Shown here piece by piece: positions 12,060-23,195 of a stretch of 64,000 nt of DNA (its first letter is position 1; each line of letters starts with the position of its first letter). The notes beneath the pieces are model-generated. The model worked only from the letters and a program-made list of their open reading frames with translations. It ran no database searches and was not told the DNA's origin. The translations under genes and the position numbers were made by a program. Source of the DNA: Antilocapra americana (lineage: Eukaryota > Chordata > Mammalia > Artiodactyla > Antilocapridae); assembly GCA_007570785.1 (NCBI GenBank), contig ML660201.1:34867405-34931404 (forward strand), read 5' to 3'.

Positions 12060-13264
12060 TGGCTAGCCTTAATAATAAGCTTAATTAGATGCCTGAAATT
12101 AAGTAGGTGCTAAAAAAAACATGCATCCATTCTCTTTTTCTCTCGACAGTACCGGGATCAGAATCTCCCGAAACACACAGGACTCTTGAGGCCTAGACTA
12201 GGAGCTTGCCCACCATCTCTCCCACCACATTCTATTGGCCACAGCCAGCCACTGACAACTACTGACCTTGCTGGCGGCCTGGAAATGGGGGCAAGGAAGT
12301 ATGAAGGACTGAGGCCATTTTGCAATCAATTGCCGTTATTTACACATCAACTTATGCCAGTAAATGCCTGCGCAGAAAGGAGAGGGCATCAGGCCATAAC
12401 CCCAGTCTCCTTTTGTGCTCAGCTGAGTCACCCTGCTACAAACAGACTTATGGCCGAACGTGAAAATTGTTTCCTTCTTAATAACAGAAAAGTGGAGTTT
12501 TCAGCTACTTTCAGGTAGGATCTGTATCCAACCTTCACCACCATCTCAGAGAATTCCATTTTGCAGAGGCAGTCTTGGAAAGTTAGATGCAGATCCCACT
12601 ATTGTAAGTTGATCCTGTTTCCCCAGAGTCCTGTTATATTTGCTCTCATCATTTCCAATTGATCTTGGCAGGATCTGAATCTCTGCTATCTCTGCTATTC
12701 ACTTAGCTACAGATTTTCTTGATCCCGGCCTCTGACAAGCTCATCTATAAATGATTTGTAAACAGACACTTCCATTTATTTATTGAAGATATTTATTTGT
12801 AAAGCAACTCGGTGACAAATCCTTTCTTACATCACTTGTCTAGATTTTGGAAAAATAGGATTTTTTTTTTTTAATGAAGGCAGCCCTAGACATATTCTTG
12901 GTAGATTCAGAAATCAGAGTAACTGCCTGAACAGTGTTTCCACTGAGGTTTCATCTAAAATAAAAACGCCATCCTTAAACCAATGAACTACTGCTTGGTG
13001 ATTGACTGTTTGAATGGCCTCTTAAGTAAGTGTGCAGAAACCACCTTCCAAGTAGACTACTAGACAGTCTTCTTACAAACTATAATTTCAGGCCTATGGA
13101 AAATACATCCATCCATCTGCTCAGTGATAGCACACACAATTTTACACAATTGTAGGCTTAAATTGCAAATACCTTGTTGCCTCTAACACAGAGTCTTGCA
13201 TTCATGTTATATGATACAATTAAATCTGAAGATATATTGATAGATACTGATATTCAATCATCTA
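12060..13264. other. Unique DNA, no gene seen
   Basis: A 110-codon frame at 12186-12518 has no recognisable domain and no supporting splice context that I can see. A T-run lies at 12861-12873. Confidence 0.4.
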
Positions 13265-13475
13265 AGGCTTCGCAGAGAGCGCTAGTGCTGAAGAAACCAC
13301 CTGCGATTAAGAGACATGGGTTCAATCCGTGGGTCAGGAAGATCCCCTAACAGAGGACATGGCAACCCACTCCAGTATTCTTGCCTGGAGAATCTCATGG
13401 ACAAAGGAGGCTGGTGGGTTACAGTCCATAGGGTCTCAAAGGGTTGGACACAATTGCAACAACTCAGCATGCATA
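13265..13475 (+). mobile_element. Bov-tA SINE
   Basis: The tRNA-like head ('gggttcaatccgtgggtcaggaagatcccc') is followed by 'catggcaacccactccagtattcttgcctggagaatctcatgg' and the tail 'tacagtccatagggtctcaaagggttggacacaattg'. Diverged from consensus at the 5' end (gcttcgcagagagcgctagtgctgaag). Confidence 0.9.
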
Positions 13476-14575
13476 CATACATTCTATCATATGTTTCTTT
13501 ATTCACCAAATGTATTCTGAGCACCTACTGTATGCTCAGCTGCTTTATTTCCTCTATATTTTTCTTTTAAAAACAAAAAGTCTTTCTTGCTTCCTTTCTT
13601 CCTTTCTCCTTTCCTTTATATTTTTCTCTTTTCAATCCGAAGTGTCATTATGATGTTAGTTCAATCCTCAATGCAGATTTCTCATCCTTTATAAAGGACA
13701 AATAAGGATGTCATCTGGTGAGCTAGCTAGCCCTAATGTAGAAAGTGTGTCTTTTTATTCTAATGCTTTGGTATCTTGGGACTTTGCTGACACTGGAAGG
13801 GATTGCCCCTCCCAGAGTTAGTTAATCCCTAGAGAAAGCAAACAAGTCCCTAAGACTGTACCTTTTATAGGGAAACCAACCATCCAGCACCCAGATGCAC
13901 CAACCAACTCCTTTATCAAGCTCTCTTGTTCTAGGCCAATACCCACCTGTCCTAATAACCCTAGAGCAGGTAACAGACAGCTAAAGTCAGTACTTATGTC
14001 ACAGAGTCTACTAAAATTATTCAGACCAGCCAGTCCTAAACCTGTTTACCCTGCCTCATATGTTTCTTCCTGCAGAAACTACAGTAAAGGGTCTCACCAC
14101 ATTCCCCCCACTCCACCTTCTGCCTCCTAACTGGCCTTGATGCTTCCCTCTGCAGCCCTTTGTGGGTATGGTGTACTTCCTGCTTCGAGGTATCTGTGAG
14201 ATTTTAAAACTTCTTCCTTCATGACTGTCATTTTTGTGCCTGAATGTCTTAACACACCAAATTCCAGCTTTGTCTTTAAAAATCTTAACATTTAGAGTCA
14301 AACAGAAGATGAGAAGTGTCCATTTTTCCATCTCCCAGATTCTCTTCCCAGGCACACACATGAGTCAGCTCTGATCACTACAATAGGAGAAAAATGGATC
14401 CAGAGGATACATATAAGTGGCAATAAGCATAACCAAAGCAAGAGATGCAGTTATAGATCCTTAGTACCCAACACCTGAGTTGCCTAAGTTTCCTGCCTTG
14501 GGGGAGGAAGAGTATCTCTGTTTCTATGCCAGGCATGAAACAGTGATGTGCCAAGTGTCATTTCATATTCTCTCT
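13476..14575. other. Unassigned DNA, possible old LTR fragment
   Basis: 13785-14060 (gggattgcccctcccagag ... gactgtaccttttatagggaaaccaacc) has the look of an old LTR-type fragment, but I cannot assign it. A CT-rich run lies at 13585-13630. No coding exon recognised. Confidence 0.3.
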
Positions 14576-14577
14576 TC

Positions 14578-14790
14578 AGTGAAAGGTTTGGAGCTAGAAA
14601 ATTGAACAAGACACGTCCCTGCCCTGAAGGGGATTACCTGGTGATGGAGAGGGACAGTTCACAAGATAACGCTGTAAGCACATTACTGCTCTGCACAGCA
14701 CCCAGGAAATCTACTGGTACAGGTGGAATTTGCACTGGATCTTGAAGGATAAGCAGATGATTACTTGAAGAAGGTCAGGTTGCAGATCTT
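14578..14790 (-). mobile_element. Probable L2 LINE 3' fragment
   Basis: 'gacacgtccctgccctgaagggg' followed by 'gtgatggagagggacagttcac' and 'atttgcactggatcttgaaggataag' resembles the antisense L2 3' UTR. Heavily diverged. Confidence 0.4.
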
Positions 14791-15380
14791 AGATAGAGGA
14801 GCATGATTTCTTTGCAAGCATACAAAGTGTGGGAAAGAGTTTGTTTTGAGAAACCTGATAGTGTTGCTGTAGTTTTACATTTTTCCCTAGCTTGTGTTTT
14901 CTCCATCACCACTCTGCTTTGTCAGCAAATTGCAAAAGTAGAACAGAATCTCGGCATTGCAGTGTGTCAGTCTCAGGAGATAAATCATCCCTTGGGATTT
15001 TGAATTTGCAGATATAGGAGATCACTCCCTCACTACAGAGCTCAGACCTTGTCTCAAGTGTCTCTGGTGTGTGTGTGTCGGTGAGGTTGGTGGGGGTGGG
15101 GGTGTGGATAAACAAGAAGGCTAAAGCAAGGTGGTTTGCGTGTGTCTGTCTGGCCCTTTAAGAGCCACTTGAAATAACACCAAGACGAGAAAAATGAGCT
15201 AGGGAATTTTTAGCAGCAGATTTACACTTCACCATTACTACCCTTGATTCTTTAGCAAACAGTTATGTGTCCAACCCAAAATATTGGAAAATGAAGATGG
15301 GAGTGCGGAGGTAACATTCGCAAGATGCCAGCTATTAAGCACACCAGTCATATGTTTTTGCAGTGTGTCAGACATTGATG
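14791..15380. other. Unique DNA with TG-rich repeat
   Basis: A degenerate TG/GGTG run lies at about 15066-15110. No gene recognised. Confidence 0.4.
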
Positions 15381-15382
15381 AG

Positions 15383-15598
15383 CTTCTCAAGTGTCTCAGT
15401 GGAAAAGAATCTGCCTGCCAATGCAGGAGATGCAGGTTCAACTCTTGGGTGACGAAGATCCCCTGGAGGAGGAAATGGCAACCCATATGAATAATCCTGC
15501 CTGCAAAATCCCATGGAGGGAGGAGCCTGGCAGGCTATAGTTCACGGAGTCAAAAAGAATTGGACATGACTGAGTGTTTAAGCATGCACGCAGATCGT
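15383..15598 (+). mobile_element. Bov-tA SINE
   Basis: Head 'gtgtctcagtggaaaagaatctgcctgccaatgcagg' and 'ggttcaactcttggg'. Body 'gaagatcccctggaggaggaaatggcaaccc'. Tail 'gagcctggcaggctatagttcacggagtcaaaaagaattggacatgactgag'. Non-coding, mobilised in trans by BovB. Confidence 0.9.
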
Positions 15599-16325
15599 TG
15601 ATACTCACTGATGTCTGCCAATTCCCAGACTCCAAAGGTTTGCAAAATGTAGCCCTCTTAACAAACTTAAGCCACTCCATTACTTTCAAATTGCTCTACT
15701 CTGTCCAGGCCCAAAGTGTACTCATTTCGAAAAGAAATGACTCTTGAAAATCTGAAGAGCCTTAATTATTGTAAATCACTCTGCAAGGCAAGCACGAAAC
15801 AATCGGGGCTCCGGTGTCTGGCATCAGTCAGGCATGCAGCAGAGCATGCCATAAATAAAAACAACTACTACTGGCCAGACCTTGGGGAAGTCTGTCTTCA
15901 ACTGGGTAAAAGAAAGCCATGCCAACCTTTCAACACATTCTTCTATAAGAGGAAAAACTAGAAAATATCTCAGATAAACTTAAAAAACCCTGATTAGTGA
16001 AGGAGTTGCCCCTTCACTGTTACCCATTAACAGAGATATTGGCTTATTTTCTTAAAATGTTAAATAACCATCCTTATTTCCTGTTGTTGGGTCAGCAGTG
16101 CTTCCAGCTAAACAATAGTCAAAGTTTAAGGCCTTTTCATGCATATGACCACCGCAGGGGCTAAAATGCTGGCACTTGTTTCCTTGTTGATGATTTAGAA
16201 TTTGAAGATGTTTTAACTGGAAAAGACCTTGGATATCTCTTTTGCAGAGGAGAGAAAGACACACACGTGAAAAAAAAGAAAACATTCAGAAGATAAATCA
16301 TCAACTTAAGCTTTTACCAAGCTTT
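15599..16325. other. Unique DNA, no gene seen
   Basis: An 81-codon frame at 15716-15961 shows no recognisable domain. Nothing else noted. Confidence 0.4.
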
Positions 16326-16327
16326 TT

Positions 16328-16505
16328 ACATGTGAGACACTGATAAAAAGCTTTATGTATCAACTCTTGAATTCTCACAACTAGCCTATGAGAAAGACCT
16401 TTAACTGCCCCCATTCTGTATATGGGAAACCTGCATGGGCTAAGTATTCCATCCAGGATGACACTGCTCAGAAGGGGAGCAGCAGAAACTCAAGCCAAGT
16501 TCATA
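16328..16505 (-). mobile_element. MIR SINE
   Basis: Antisense MIR: 'gagacactgataaaaagctttatgtatcaactc', 'attctcacaactagcctatgag', 'cccattctgtatatgggaaacc' and 'ggagcagcagaaactcaagcc'. Confidence 0.65.
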
Positions 16506-16684
16506 TGCTCTCCAGCCACAGGGCTGAACCACACAGGGGAGTGTGATAGGATAGATGATAGAACAGGGTGCACAGTGCACCACAGTGAGGACTGAGCCCT
16601 TCCAGGTCCCTTTACTTCTCATACAAGGATGAGAAGTCACAGGACAAGAATATGCATCCTTTACTTTCAACCCAGCTCAGATTA

Positions 16685-16803
16685 TGAGCTTCTGGGGAAA
16701 GACACTATGTTCCTTTCAGTTGTCTACCCAACACCAAGTCAGCCCTTTGGTTATGGATCAGTTAGTTCACTGAATAAGGGCATGAATGAACTTAACCAAA
16801 GTC
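16685..16803 (+). mobile_element. Probable L2 LINE 3' end
   Basis: 'atgagcttctggggaaagacactatgttcc' followed near the end by 'cactgaataagggcatgaatgaac' is L2-like in the sense direction, with the characteristic gaatga tail. Short and diverged. Confidence 0.4.
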
Positions 16804-16981
16804 ATGTTCCCTTTGACGCCTTTCAAGTTTCAGGTAAATAACACAGCCAACTTCTAGAGATAAACATCCCAGATACAACTTGGATTCCAAAAGTATTCAT
16901 GCATCCACTTACAAAGAGGAATTATTTCAGGAGATATTTAGCAAAATCATAAAACAAGATGAATGGCCCAGTTTCTTTAAA

Positions 16982-16999
16982 AAAAAATGTGAAGCGATC
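16982..16999. repeat. Left target-site duplication of L1
   Basis: AAAAAATGTGAAGCGATC here recurs as AAAAAATGTGAAGTGATC at 19596-19613, with one mismatch in 18. It follows TTT, so the site is of the T-run/A-run type used by L1 endonuclease. Confidence 0.8.
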
Positions 17000-17443
17000 T
17001 TTCCTAACACCATACACAAACATAAACTCAAAATGGATTAAAGACATAAATGTAAAACCAGAAACTATAAAACTCTTAGAGGAAAACATAAGCAGAAAAC
17101 TTGATGACATAAATCAAAGTAAGATCCTCTACGACCCACCTCCTAGAGTAATAGAAATCAAAACAAAAGTAAACAAGTGGGACCTGATTAAACTTAAAAG
17201 CTTTTGCACAGCAAAGAAAACTATAAGCAAGGTGAAAAGACAGATCTCAGAATGAGAGAAAATAATAGCACATGAAACAACTGACAAAGGATTAATTTCC
17301 AAAATATTCAAGCAGCTCATACAACTCAATGCCAGAAAAATAAACAACCCAATCAAAAAATGGGGAAAAGACCTAAACAGACATTTCTCCAAAGACATAC
17401 AGATGGCTAACAAACACATGAAAAGATGCTCAACATCACTCAC

Positions 17444-18757
17444 TATTCAGTTCAGTTCAGTTCAGCCACTCAGTCATGTCCGACTCTTTGTGACCCCGTG
17501 AATCACAGCATGCCAGGCCTCTCTGTCCATCACCAGCTCCCGGAGTCCACCCAAATCCATGTCCATCGAGTTGGTGATGCCATCCAGCCATCTCATCCTC
17601 TGTCATCCCCTTCTCCTCCTGCCCCCAATCCTTCCCAGCATTAGGGTCTTTTCCAAAGAGTCAACTCTTCGCATGAAGTGACCAAAGTATTGGAGTTTCA
17701 GCTTCAACAGCAGTCCTTCTAATGAACACCCAGGACTGATCTCCTTTAGGATGGACTGGTTGGATCTTCTTGCAGTCCAAAGGACTCTCAAGAGTCTTCT
17801 TTAACACCACAATCCAAAAGCATCAATTCTTTGGCACTCAGCTTTCTTCACCATCCAACACTCACATCCATACATGACTGCTGGAAAAACCATAGCCTTG
17901 ACTAGATGGAACTTTGTTAGCAAAGTAATGTCTCTGCTTTTCAATATGCTATCTAGGTTGGTCATAACTTTCCTTTCAAGGAGTAAGCATCTTTTAATTT
18001 CATGGCTGGAATCACCATCTGCAGTGATTTTGGAGCCTCCCAAAATAAAGTCAGCCACTGTTTCCACTGTTTCTCCATTTATTTCCCAGGAAGTGATGGG
18101 ACCAGATGCCATGATCTTAGTTTTCTGAATGTTAACCATTAAACCAACTTTTTCACTCTCCTCTTTCACTTTCATCAAGAGGCTTTTTAGTTCCTCTTCA
18201 CTTTCTGCCATAAGGGTGGTGTCATCTGCATAGCTGAGGTTATTGATATTTCTCCCAGCAAACTTGATTCCAGCTTGTGCTTCCTCCAGCCCAGCATTTC
18301 TCATGATGTACTCTGCATATAAGTTAAATAAGCAGGATAAAAATATACAGCCTTGACATACTCCTTTTCCTATTTGGAACCAGTCTGTTGTTCCATGTCC
18401 AGTTCTAACTGTTGCTTCCTGACCTGCATACAGGTTTCTCAAGAGACAGGTCAGATGGTCTGGTATTCCCAACTCTTTCAGAATTTCCCACAGTTTATTG
18501 TGATCCACACAGTCAAAGGCTTTGGCATAGTCAGTAAAGCAGAAATAGATGTTTTTCTGGAACTTTCTTGCAGATGTTGGCAATTTGATCTCTGGTTCCT
18601 CTGCCTTTTCTGGCACCAGCTTGAACATCTGGAAGTTCACAGTTCATGTATTGCTGAAGCCTGGCTTGGAGAATTTTGAGCAGCACTTTACTAGCGTGTG
18701 AGATGAGTGCAATTGTGTGGTAGTTCAACCATTCTTTGGCATTTCCTTTTTGGGGGT
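17444..18757 (-). mobile_element. BovB (RTE) LINE, 5'-truncated, nested in L1
   Basis: The 3' terminus lies on the left (cagttcagttcagttcagcc, the characteristic BovB tail repeat in reverse). The 5' truncation is on the right near 'tttggcatttcctttttggg'. Flanks read TCACTATT on the left and TCATTATT on the right, an 8-bp TSD with one difference that rejoins the surrounding L1 frame. It spans the RT domain through the 3' end, with its own disabled frame. BovB is an RTE-clade LINE with one ORF (endonuclease plus reverse transcriptase), about 3.2 kb when complete, so roughly 40% is present. Confidence 0.93.
17801..18640 (-). pseudogene. BovB reverse transcriptase fragment (279 codons open)
   Basis: This is the longest recognisable coding remnant in the window. 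RT motifs in order: motif A, DYAKAFDCVDH, at residues 37-47; motif B region, GKGVCQGC, at about 91-98; the catalytic YADD box at 137-140 (bases 18221-18232). After that come the KIMASGP and GCECWMVKKAE segments of the BovB C-terminal region. The catalytic aspartates are preserved, but motif B has VCQG where BovB normally has VRQG. The endonuclease domain and RT N-terminus are absent through 5' truncation. The frame ends at a stop before the true C-terminus, whose continuation lies in another frame (for example 17603-17791). It cannot make a working protein. Confidence 0.9.
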
Positions 18758-19595
18758 TCATTATTAGAGAAATGCAAGTCAAAACTGCAAGGAGATATCA
18801 CCTCACACTAGCCAGAATAGCCATCATCAAAAAGTCTGCAAACAATATATATTGGAGAGGATGTGGGGAAAAGGGAACACTCTTGCACTGTTGGTGGGAA
18901 TGTAAATTGATCCAGCCATTATGGAAGATGGTATGGAGATTCCTTAAAAAAAAAAAAACAGGAATAAAACTCATATGACCCAGCAATCCCACTCCTAGTC
19001 ATATACCCTGAGGAAACCAAAACTGAAAAAGACACATGTATCCCATTGTTTACTGCAGCGTTACTTACAGTGCTAGAACACAGAAGCAACCTAAATGTCC
19101 ATTGACAGATGAATGGATAAAGAAGTTGTGGTACATATACACAATGGAATATTACTCAGCCATAAAAAGGAACATATTTGAGAACCTATTATGCAGAGTG
19201 AAGTAAATCAGAAAGAGAAAGATAAATATCATGTTCTAATGCATATATGTGGAATCTAGAAAAATGGTACTGAAGAATTTCTTTACAGGGCAGCAGTGGA
19301 GAAACAGACATAGGGAATAGACTTATGGACATGGGGAGAGGAGAGGAGAGGGTGAAATGTATGGAAAGAATAACATGAAAACTTATATTACCATATGTAA
19401 AGTAGATAGCCAACGGGAATTTGCTCTATGGCTCAGGAAACTCAAACAGGGGCTCTGTATCAAACTAAGGGGTGGAATGGGAAGGGAGATGGGAGGGAGG
19501 TTCAAAGAGAGGAAGATATATGTATACCAATGCCAGATTGATGTTGAAGTTTGACAGAAAGCAATTATCCTTCATAAAAAAAAAAACTAAATTTT

Positions 19596-19613
19596 AAAAA
19601 ATGTGAAGTGATC
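19596..19613. repeat. Right target-site duplication of L1
   Basis: Matches 16982-16999 with a single C/T difference. It marks the 3' end of the L1 directly after the A-rich tail. The last three bases also form part of the BOV-A2 target site. Confidence 0.8.
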
Positions 19614-19620
19614 AATGTAG

Positions 19621-19894
19621 CTGCTGCTGCTGCTAAGTCACTTCAGTCGTGTCCGACTCTGTGTGACCCCATAGACAGCAGCCCACCAGGCTCCCCTGTC
19701 CCTGGGATTCTCCAGGCAAGAACACTGCAGTGGGTTGCCATTTCCTTCTCCAATGCATGAAAGTGAAAAGTGAAAGTGAAGTCACTCAGTTGCGTCCCAC
19801 TCATTGACCCCATGGACTGCCGCCCACCAGGCTCCTCCATTCATGGGATTTTCTAGGCAACACTACTGGAGTGGGGTGCCATTGCCTTCTCCAG
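19621..19894 (-). mobile_element. BOV-A2 dimeric SINE
   Basis: Two BovA units in tandem, each with the 'gactc..tg.gaccccat..ac..c' core in reverse (near 19656 and 19798). They are joined by the 'gcatgaaagtgaaaagtgaaagtgaagtc' linker. The leading GCT trinucleotide run at 19621-19635 is the reverse of the (AGC)n tail of this family. Imperfect 10-bp TSDs flank it: ATCAATGTAG at 19611-19620 and ATCAACATAG at 19895-19904. It is inserted exactly at the 3' junction of the L1. Ruminant-specific. Confidence 0.92.
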
Positions 19895-19904
19895 ATCAAC
19901 ATAG

Positions 19905-20712
19905 AGGCAGGGACAATTATAAGTTAAGGGAATTTAAAGAGAAATATAAATGGCAAGGTACCAGCTCTTCTTGTTGTGGCTTATTAATTGAAATAAATTG
20001 TAAAAGCAATTATAAGGCATAAGAAAACTGTGAAAATGCAAACACTAACAGGTTATTGATATTAGAATTATTGCTAATTTTTAGGTGTGACAATGGTTTG
20101 GAGTATATATATATTTTAATTAAAAAGCTTCTGTCTTAGAAATAAAGTACTAATTGATAAACACTAAAAAAAAAAATCATTCTTAACTATCATCAATGTT
20201 CTACCCATCCTAACATGTACATTAGGCAGCAGGTGGACCAAAGGCACTCAGAGTAATTACAGGACTGTCCTGGACAAGATGCTTGAATTTAAATGAGACA
20301 CAACCCCATTGGGGACAGATTCCTGGCCTCTATCTCAGACATAATTCAATCGAGGGATAGAGGAGAGAATTGCAGTTGAAAATACAAGAAAATATATTTA
20401 AAAAAATCTCTTATTTCTCAAGGAAAACTGCCAGTAAAAATACTGAAATGTAAAGTTGATTATTCAATATAGATTTCAAAAATAATTTCATGCTAAGTGG
20501 GAGTTCTCATGAATCCTATATACTCAGTCCATTTTGTTTGTTTTCAAAACCATAGCCACTCAATTCCCAAACACATATTATGTCAGACTAAGTGTCATTT
20601 CCCTCACCCAGTCCTGTAGATATATTCATAAAGGGCTATTTTCTAGAAGAAAGTGATAGGGCTGGAAAAAATTAAGAATACAACAACTGAAATTAGTCTT
20701 TGAATCTTTGCA
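19905..20712. other. Unique AT-rich DNA
   Basis: No repeat family or exon recognised. An A-run lies near 20166. Confidence 0.4.
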
Positions 20713-20714
20713 CT

Positions 20715-20900
20715 CCCACTTTACCAAATGTGGGACATGAGCAAGTTATTTTATATCATTGTACCTTCTTGTCATAATGATGACAGCACCAAACTACCCA
20801 ATCCCATAGGGATGCTCTAAGGATTGAATAAAATAATATATTCAGGGCTTGTAAACTCTTCAGAAAGATTAATCATTACTGATTCTCTGTTATTATTTTA
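20715..20900 (+). mobile_element. MIR SINE
   Basis: Sense MIR: 'tgtgggacatgagcaagttatttt', 'ataatgatgacag' and 'cccatagggatgctctaaggattgaataaaataat', ending near 'gttattatt'. Confidence 0.6.
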
Positions 20901-21174
20901 TTTTATTTCTTTAAATCTCATTTGGAAAAATGTGAATTTAGAGGGGTCTAATCATTCAAACCTTTGTTTTGATAATAAAGCTGTCACCTTATTTGCCAGG
21001 TTAGTCTCTTAGTGAGGCAGAGACCATTTCCACAGCCAAGATATTATCATCATAGGCTTGTTATAAACGTACACGAGTTGTCTGGGACTAAACTGAAGAA
21101 AGCAAATTATCTTACCTAAATATAGAAACAACGTACATGATCAGTTATGAAGACCTACTTGATATTGGAATTTT

Positions 21175-21325
21175 GTTTAATTTCAAATCCTCACCACCTT
21201 AAAGGGTAGATATTATTATTTTATTTTATAACTGTAAACTCTGGAGCTGGGACAGGTTCAGTAATCTACACTAGCTCACATAGCTAGAAAGTTATTGAGA
21301 TGAGTTTTGAATCCAGTTTTTTTCT
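21175..21325 (-). mobile_element. MIR SINE
   Basis: Antisense MIR: 'atattattattttattttataactgtaaactctggagctg', then 'ctcacatagctagaaagtta' and 'gagttttgaatccag'. Confidence 0.65.
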
Positions 21326-21367
21326 GAGCAAAACCCACATTATATTATATAAACACTCCTCCTTAAG

Positions 21368-21527
21368 ACAGAGGTTCTCAGCCCTGACAGACCTGGGGAG
21401 ACTTTAAAACTATCAATACACAGGACCCACCCAAAACAATTGAATCACCGCCACAGAGGGGTGGAAGGAAAACCCAGGCACCTGTAATTTACAAATCTAC
21501 TGTGCTCTCAGGACTGAGAACCACTTA
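21368..21527. mobile_element. MER5-like hAT-Charlie MITE
   Basis: Bounded by 'agaggttctcagccctg' and 'ctcaggactgagaacca', eroded terminal inverted repeats of the CAGTGGTTCTCA type. Internal 'acctggggagactttaaaac' and 'aggcacctgtaatttac' fit the same family as 2955-3132. Confidence 0.65.
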
Positions 21528-21889
21528 ACTAGACTCTTCCATATGTATAAAATAAAGATTAACCTAGAGCAGCATCTTTCCCATTATCTATTCCATTAAT
21601 TAGCTTTGAGTAGCTAAAATGAAGACTCATTTGCATCATTTACTCACTGAATTAATTTTCCCTGTTTAGAAAGTCATCCATCCCAATTTGGATGAAAAAT
21701 CTCACATCGCTTACTCTGTTTCTATATTATGAGCCATACAATTGTTTCTGGTGATTTTTTTCATTCAGAAGTGTTTTTGAGAGTGCCTTTTGTGTCCTTA
21801 TCGTTGCTTCTGAGACATATAAAGAAAAAATGAGCCACTGTTGTTCTCAAGGAGATGATGATCTTTATGGCAGCATATACCCATAGAAC
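21528..21889. other. Unique DNA, no gene seen
   Basis: AT-rich, no recognisable repeat or exon. Confidence 0.4.
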
Positions 21890-22088
21890 ATTTTATTGAT
21901 ACCAAGCATTGTAAAAGCCAGCAGGTATATAAAGGCAAACAATGTACATGTAACTACGAGCTTCTTGGAACTTATAGGTTGGTGCAGAGGTAAACATGTA
22001 AATTGATAAATATGCAGTTACAAATTACGGCAAATGTTATAAAGAAGTAAACAGAAAGGGTCTCCTTTAGATTGGGTGGTCGGGGATA
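21890..22088 (-). mobile_element. L2 LINE 3' fragment
   Basis: Antisense L2: 'ttttattgataccaagcattgt', 'gagcttcttggaacttatagg', 'ttataaagaagtaaaca' and 'attgggtggtcgggg'. Confidence 0.55.
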
Positions 22089-22189
22089 GTTTCCACACAA
22101 TAACCTCAAAATCATGAGTCTTTTGAGAGTTGTCATGTATGTTCCTAACAGTTAATTTTATAACTGTAATGTATATGCCCAGTTTATCC

Positions 22190-22315
22190 TCTCTTATGTT
22201 TAACTTCTTTCCCTCAGCATAATATTTTTGGGATGCATCATGTTTCTGAGTGCATCAGCAGTCCATTTCTTATCATTGCTTAGCAGAATTCCATGGTATG
22301 AATATACTCTTGGTG
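22190..22315 (-). mobile_element. Ancient L1M 3' UTR fragment
   Basis: 'ccctcagcataatatttttgggatgcatcatg' and 'ttgcttagcagaattccatggtatgaatata' match the antisense old-L1 UTR, the same region as in 645-1185 and 5392-5715. Confidence 0.6.
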
Positions 22316-22349
22316 ATGTTGGTGCACATGAAAGTTTAAGAATCACTGA

Positions 22350-22475
22350 ATTTGATTGTTACTTCTTTAAGGGCAGGAACAATGCCTAATATATTTACTG
22401 TGTTTTCAAAGACATTTGGCACAGGATATTGCACTCAGTAGGTATTCAATACACATTATCTGACTGGATGAATTG
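22350..22475 (+). mobile_element. L2 LINE 3' end
   Basis: Sense L2 terminus: 'ttctttaagggcaggaacaatgcc', then 'catttggcacaggatattgcactcagtaggtattcaat'. It ends near 'gactggatgaat'. Confidence 0.65.
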
Positions 22476-22534
22476 TGATGTTTGAGGATAATACCTTTTG
22501 TTCCCTCTCTAGTGTCCCTACCCACAATACTCAT

Positions 22535-22805
22535 GTGATTTTTAAAAATTTTTATTGGAGTACAGTTGCTTTACAGTGTTGTGTTAGCTTCTAGTGTGCA
22601 GCATAGTGAATCAGCTATATGCATATATATATCTGCTCTTATTTTATCTTCTTCCCATTTAGGTCACCACAGAGCATTGAGTAGAGTTCCCTGTGTTATA
22701 CAGTAGATTCTCATCAGTTATCTATTTTATACATAGTATCAGTAGTGTATATATGTCAATCCAAACCTCTCAATTCATCCCCCCTTCGCCCATATTCATA
22801 CATGT
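22535..22805 (-). mobile_element. Artiodactyl L1 3' UTR fragment
   Basis: The antisense L1 3' UTR begins with 'ttttattggagtacagttgctttacagtgttgtgttag'. It continues through 'gagttccctgtgttatacagtagattctcatcagttatctatttta'. Only the UTR is present. The same UTR type in sense direction is found at 37608-37702 and 52528-53440. Confidence 0.75.
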
Positions 22806-23090
22806 GACTTTTGAAAAAAAAAATAAAGTAGGCGTTATTTTGAGTCAATAAAAGACAGGAGTGATTGAGCATTTTCACACAAGGCAAATGATTCATTCGA
22901 CGGTAAGGCAAGGGATCACATCAACAGCAGTGAACCTGTTTGTTTTCAAGATTCTTTAGAATCATCTATGTCTAATGCAGGCAGACATTGCCTCATTCAT
23001 AAATGTGTCCGTGGTTGGTTCTGACAATCTAGCTGTGATGTTAATTAATTACACAAAATTTAGATTCAATTGAGAGGTGAAGATAAGACT
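22806..23090. other. Unique DNA
   Basis: Nothing recognised apart from an A-run at 22815-22824. Confidence 0.35.
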
Positions 23091-23091
23091 G

Positions 23092-23195
23092 TAAGCTCCT
23101 AGGAAATGAGACTAACCTTTATTCCCCTCTGCCTCCATTAGAGCCTGAGTCACAGCATCTAAAATCTAGTAGGTGCTCAAGAAAGATTCTGGAAC
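23092..23195 (+). mobile_element. L2 LINE 3' end
   Basis: 'ctgtaagctcctaggaaatgagac' and then 'gagtcacagcatctaaaatctagtaggtgctcaag' match the L2 3' terminus. Confidence 0.6.

Larger units (their letters stand above)
17000..19595 (+). mobile_element. 5'-truncated ruminant L1, split by a BovB
   Basis: The element starts inside ORF2 ('catacacaaacataaactcaaaatgg'), so it is severely 5'-truncated. A frame at 16959-17255 translates as the ORF2 C-terminal segment ([24 protein letters not shown], then [23 protein letters not shown]) and is ended by a premature TGA. Its first codons overlap the flank. After the BovB insertion (17444-18757), ORF2 resumes at 18758 and runs into the 3' end of ORF2 and the UTR (ccagcaatcccactcc, gtggtacatatacacaatggaatattactcagcc). 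The element closes with an A-rich tail at about 19576-19595. Eighteen-base TSDs flank it. Confidence 0.9.

Noticed and set aside
12186..12518. 110-codon frame as an exon
   Set aside because: No domain, no matching frame on neighbouring sequence and no convincing splice sites.
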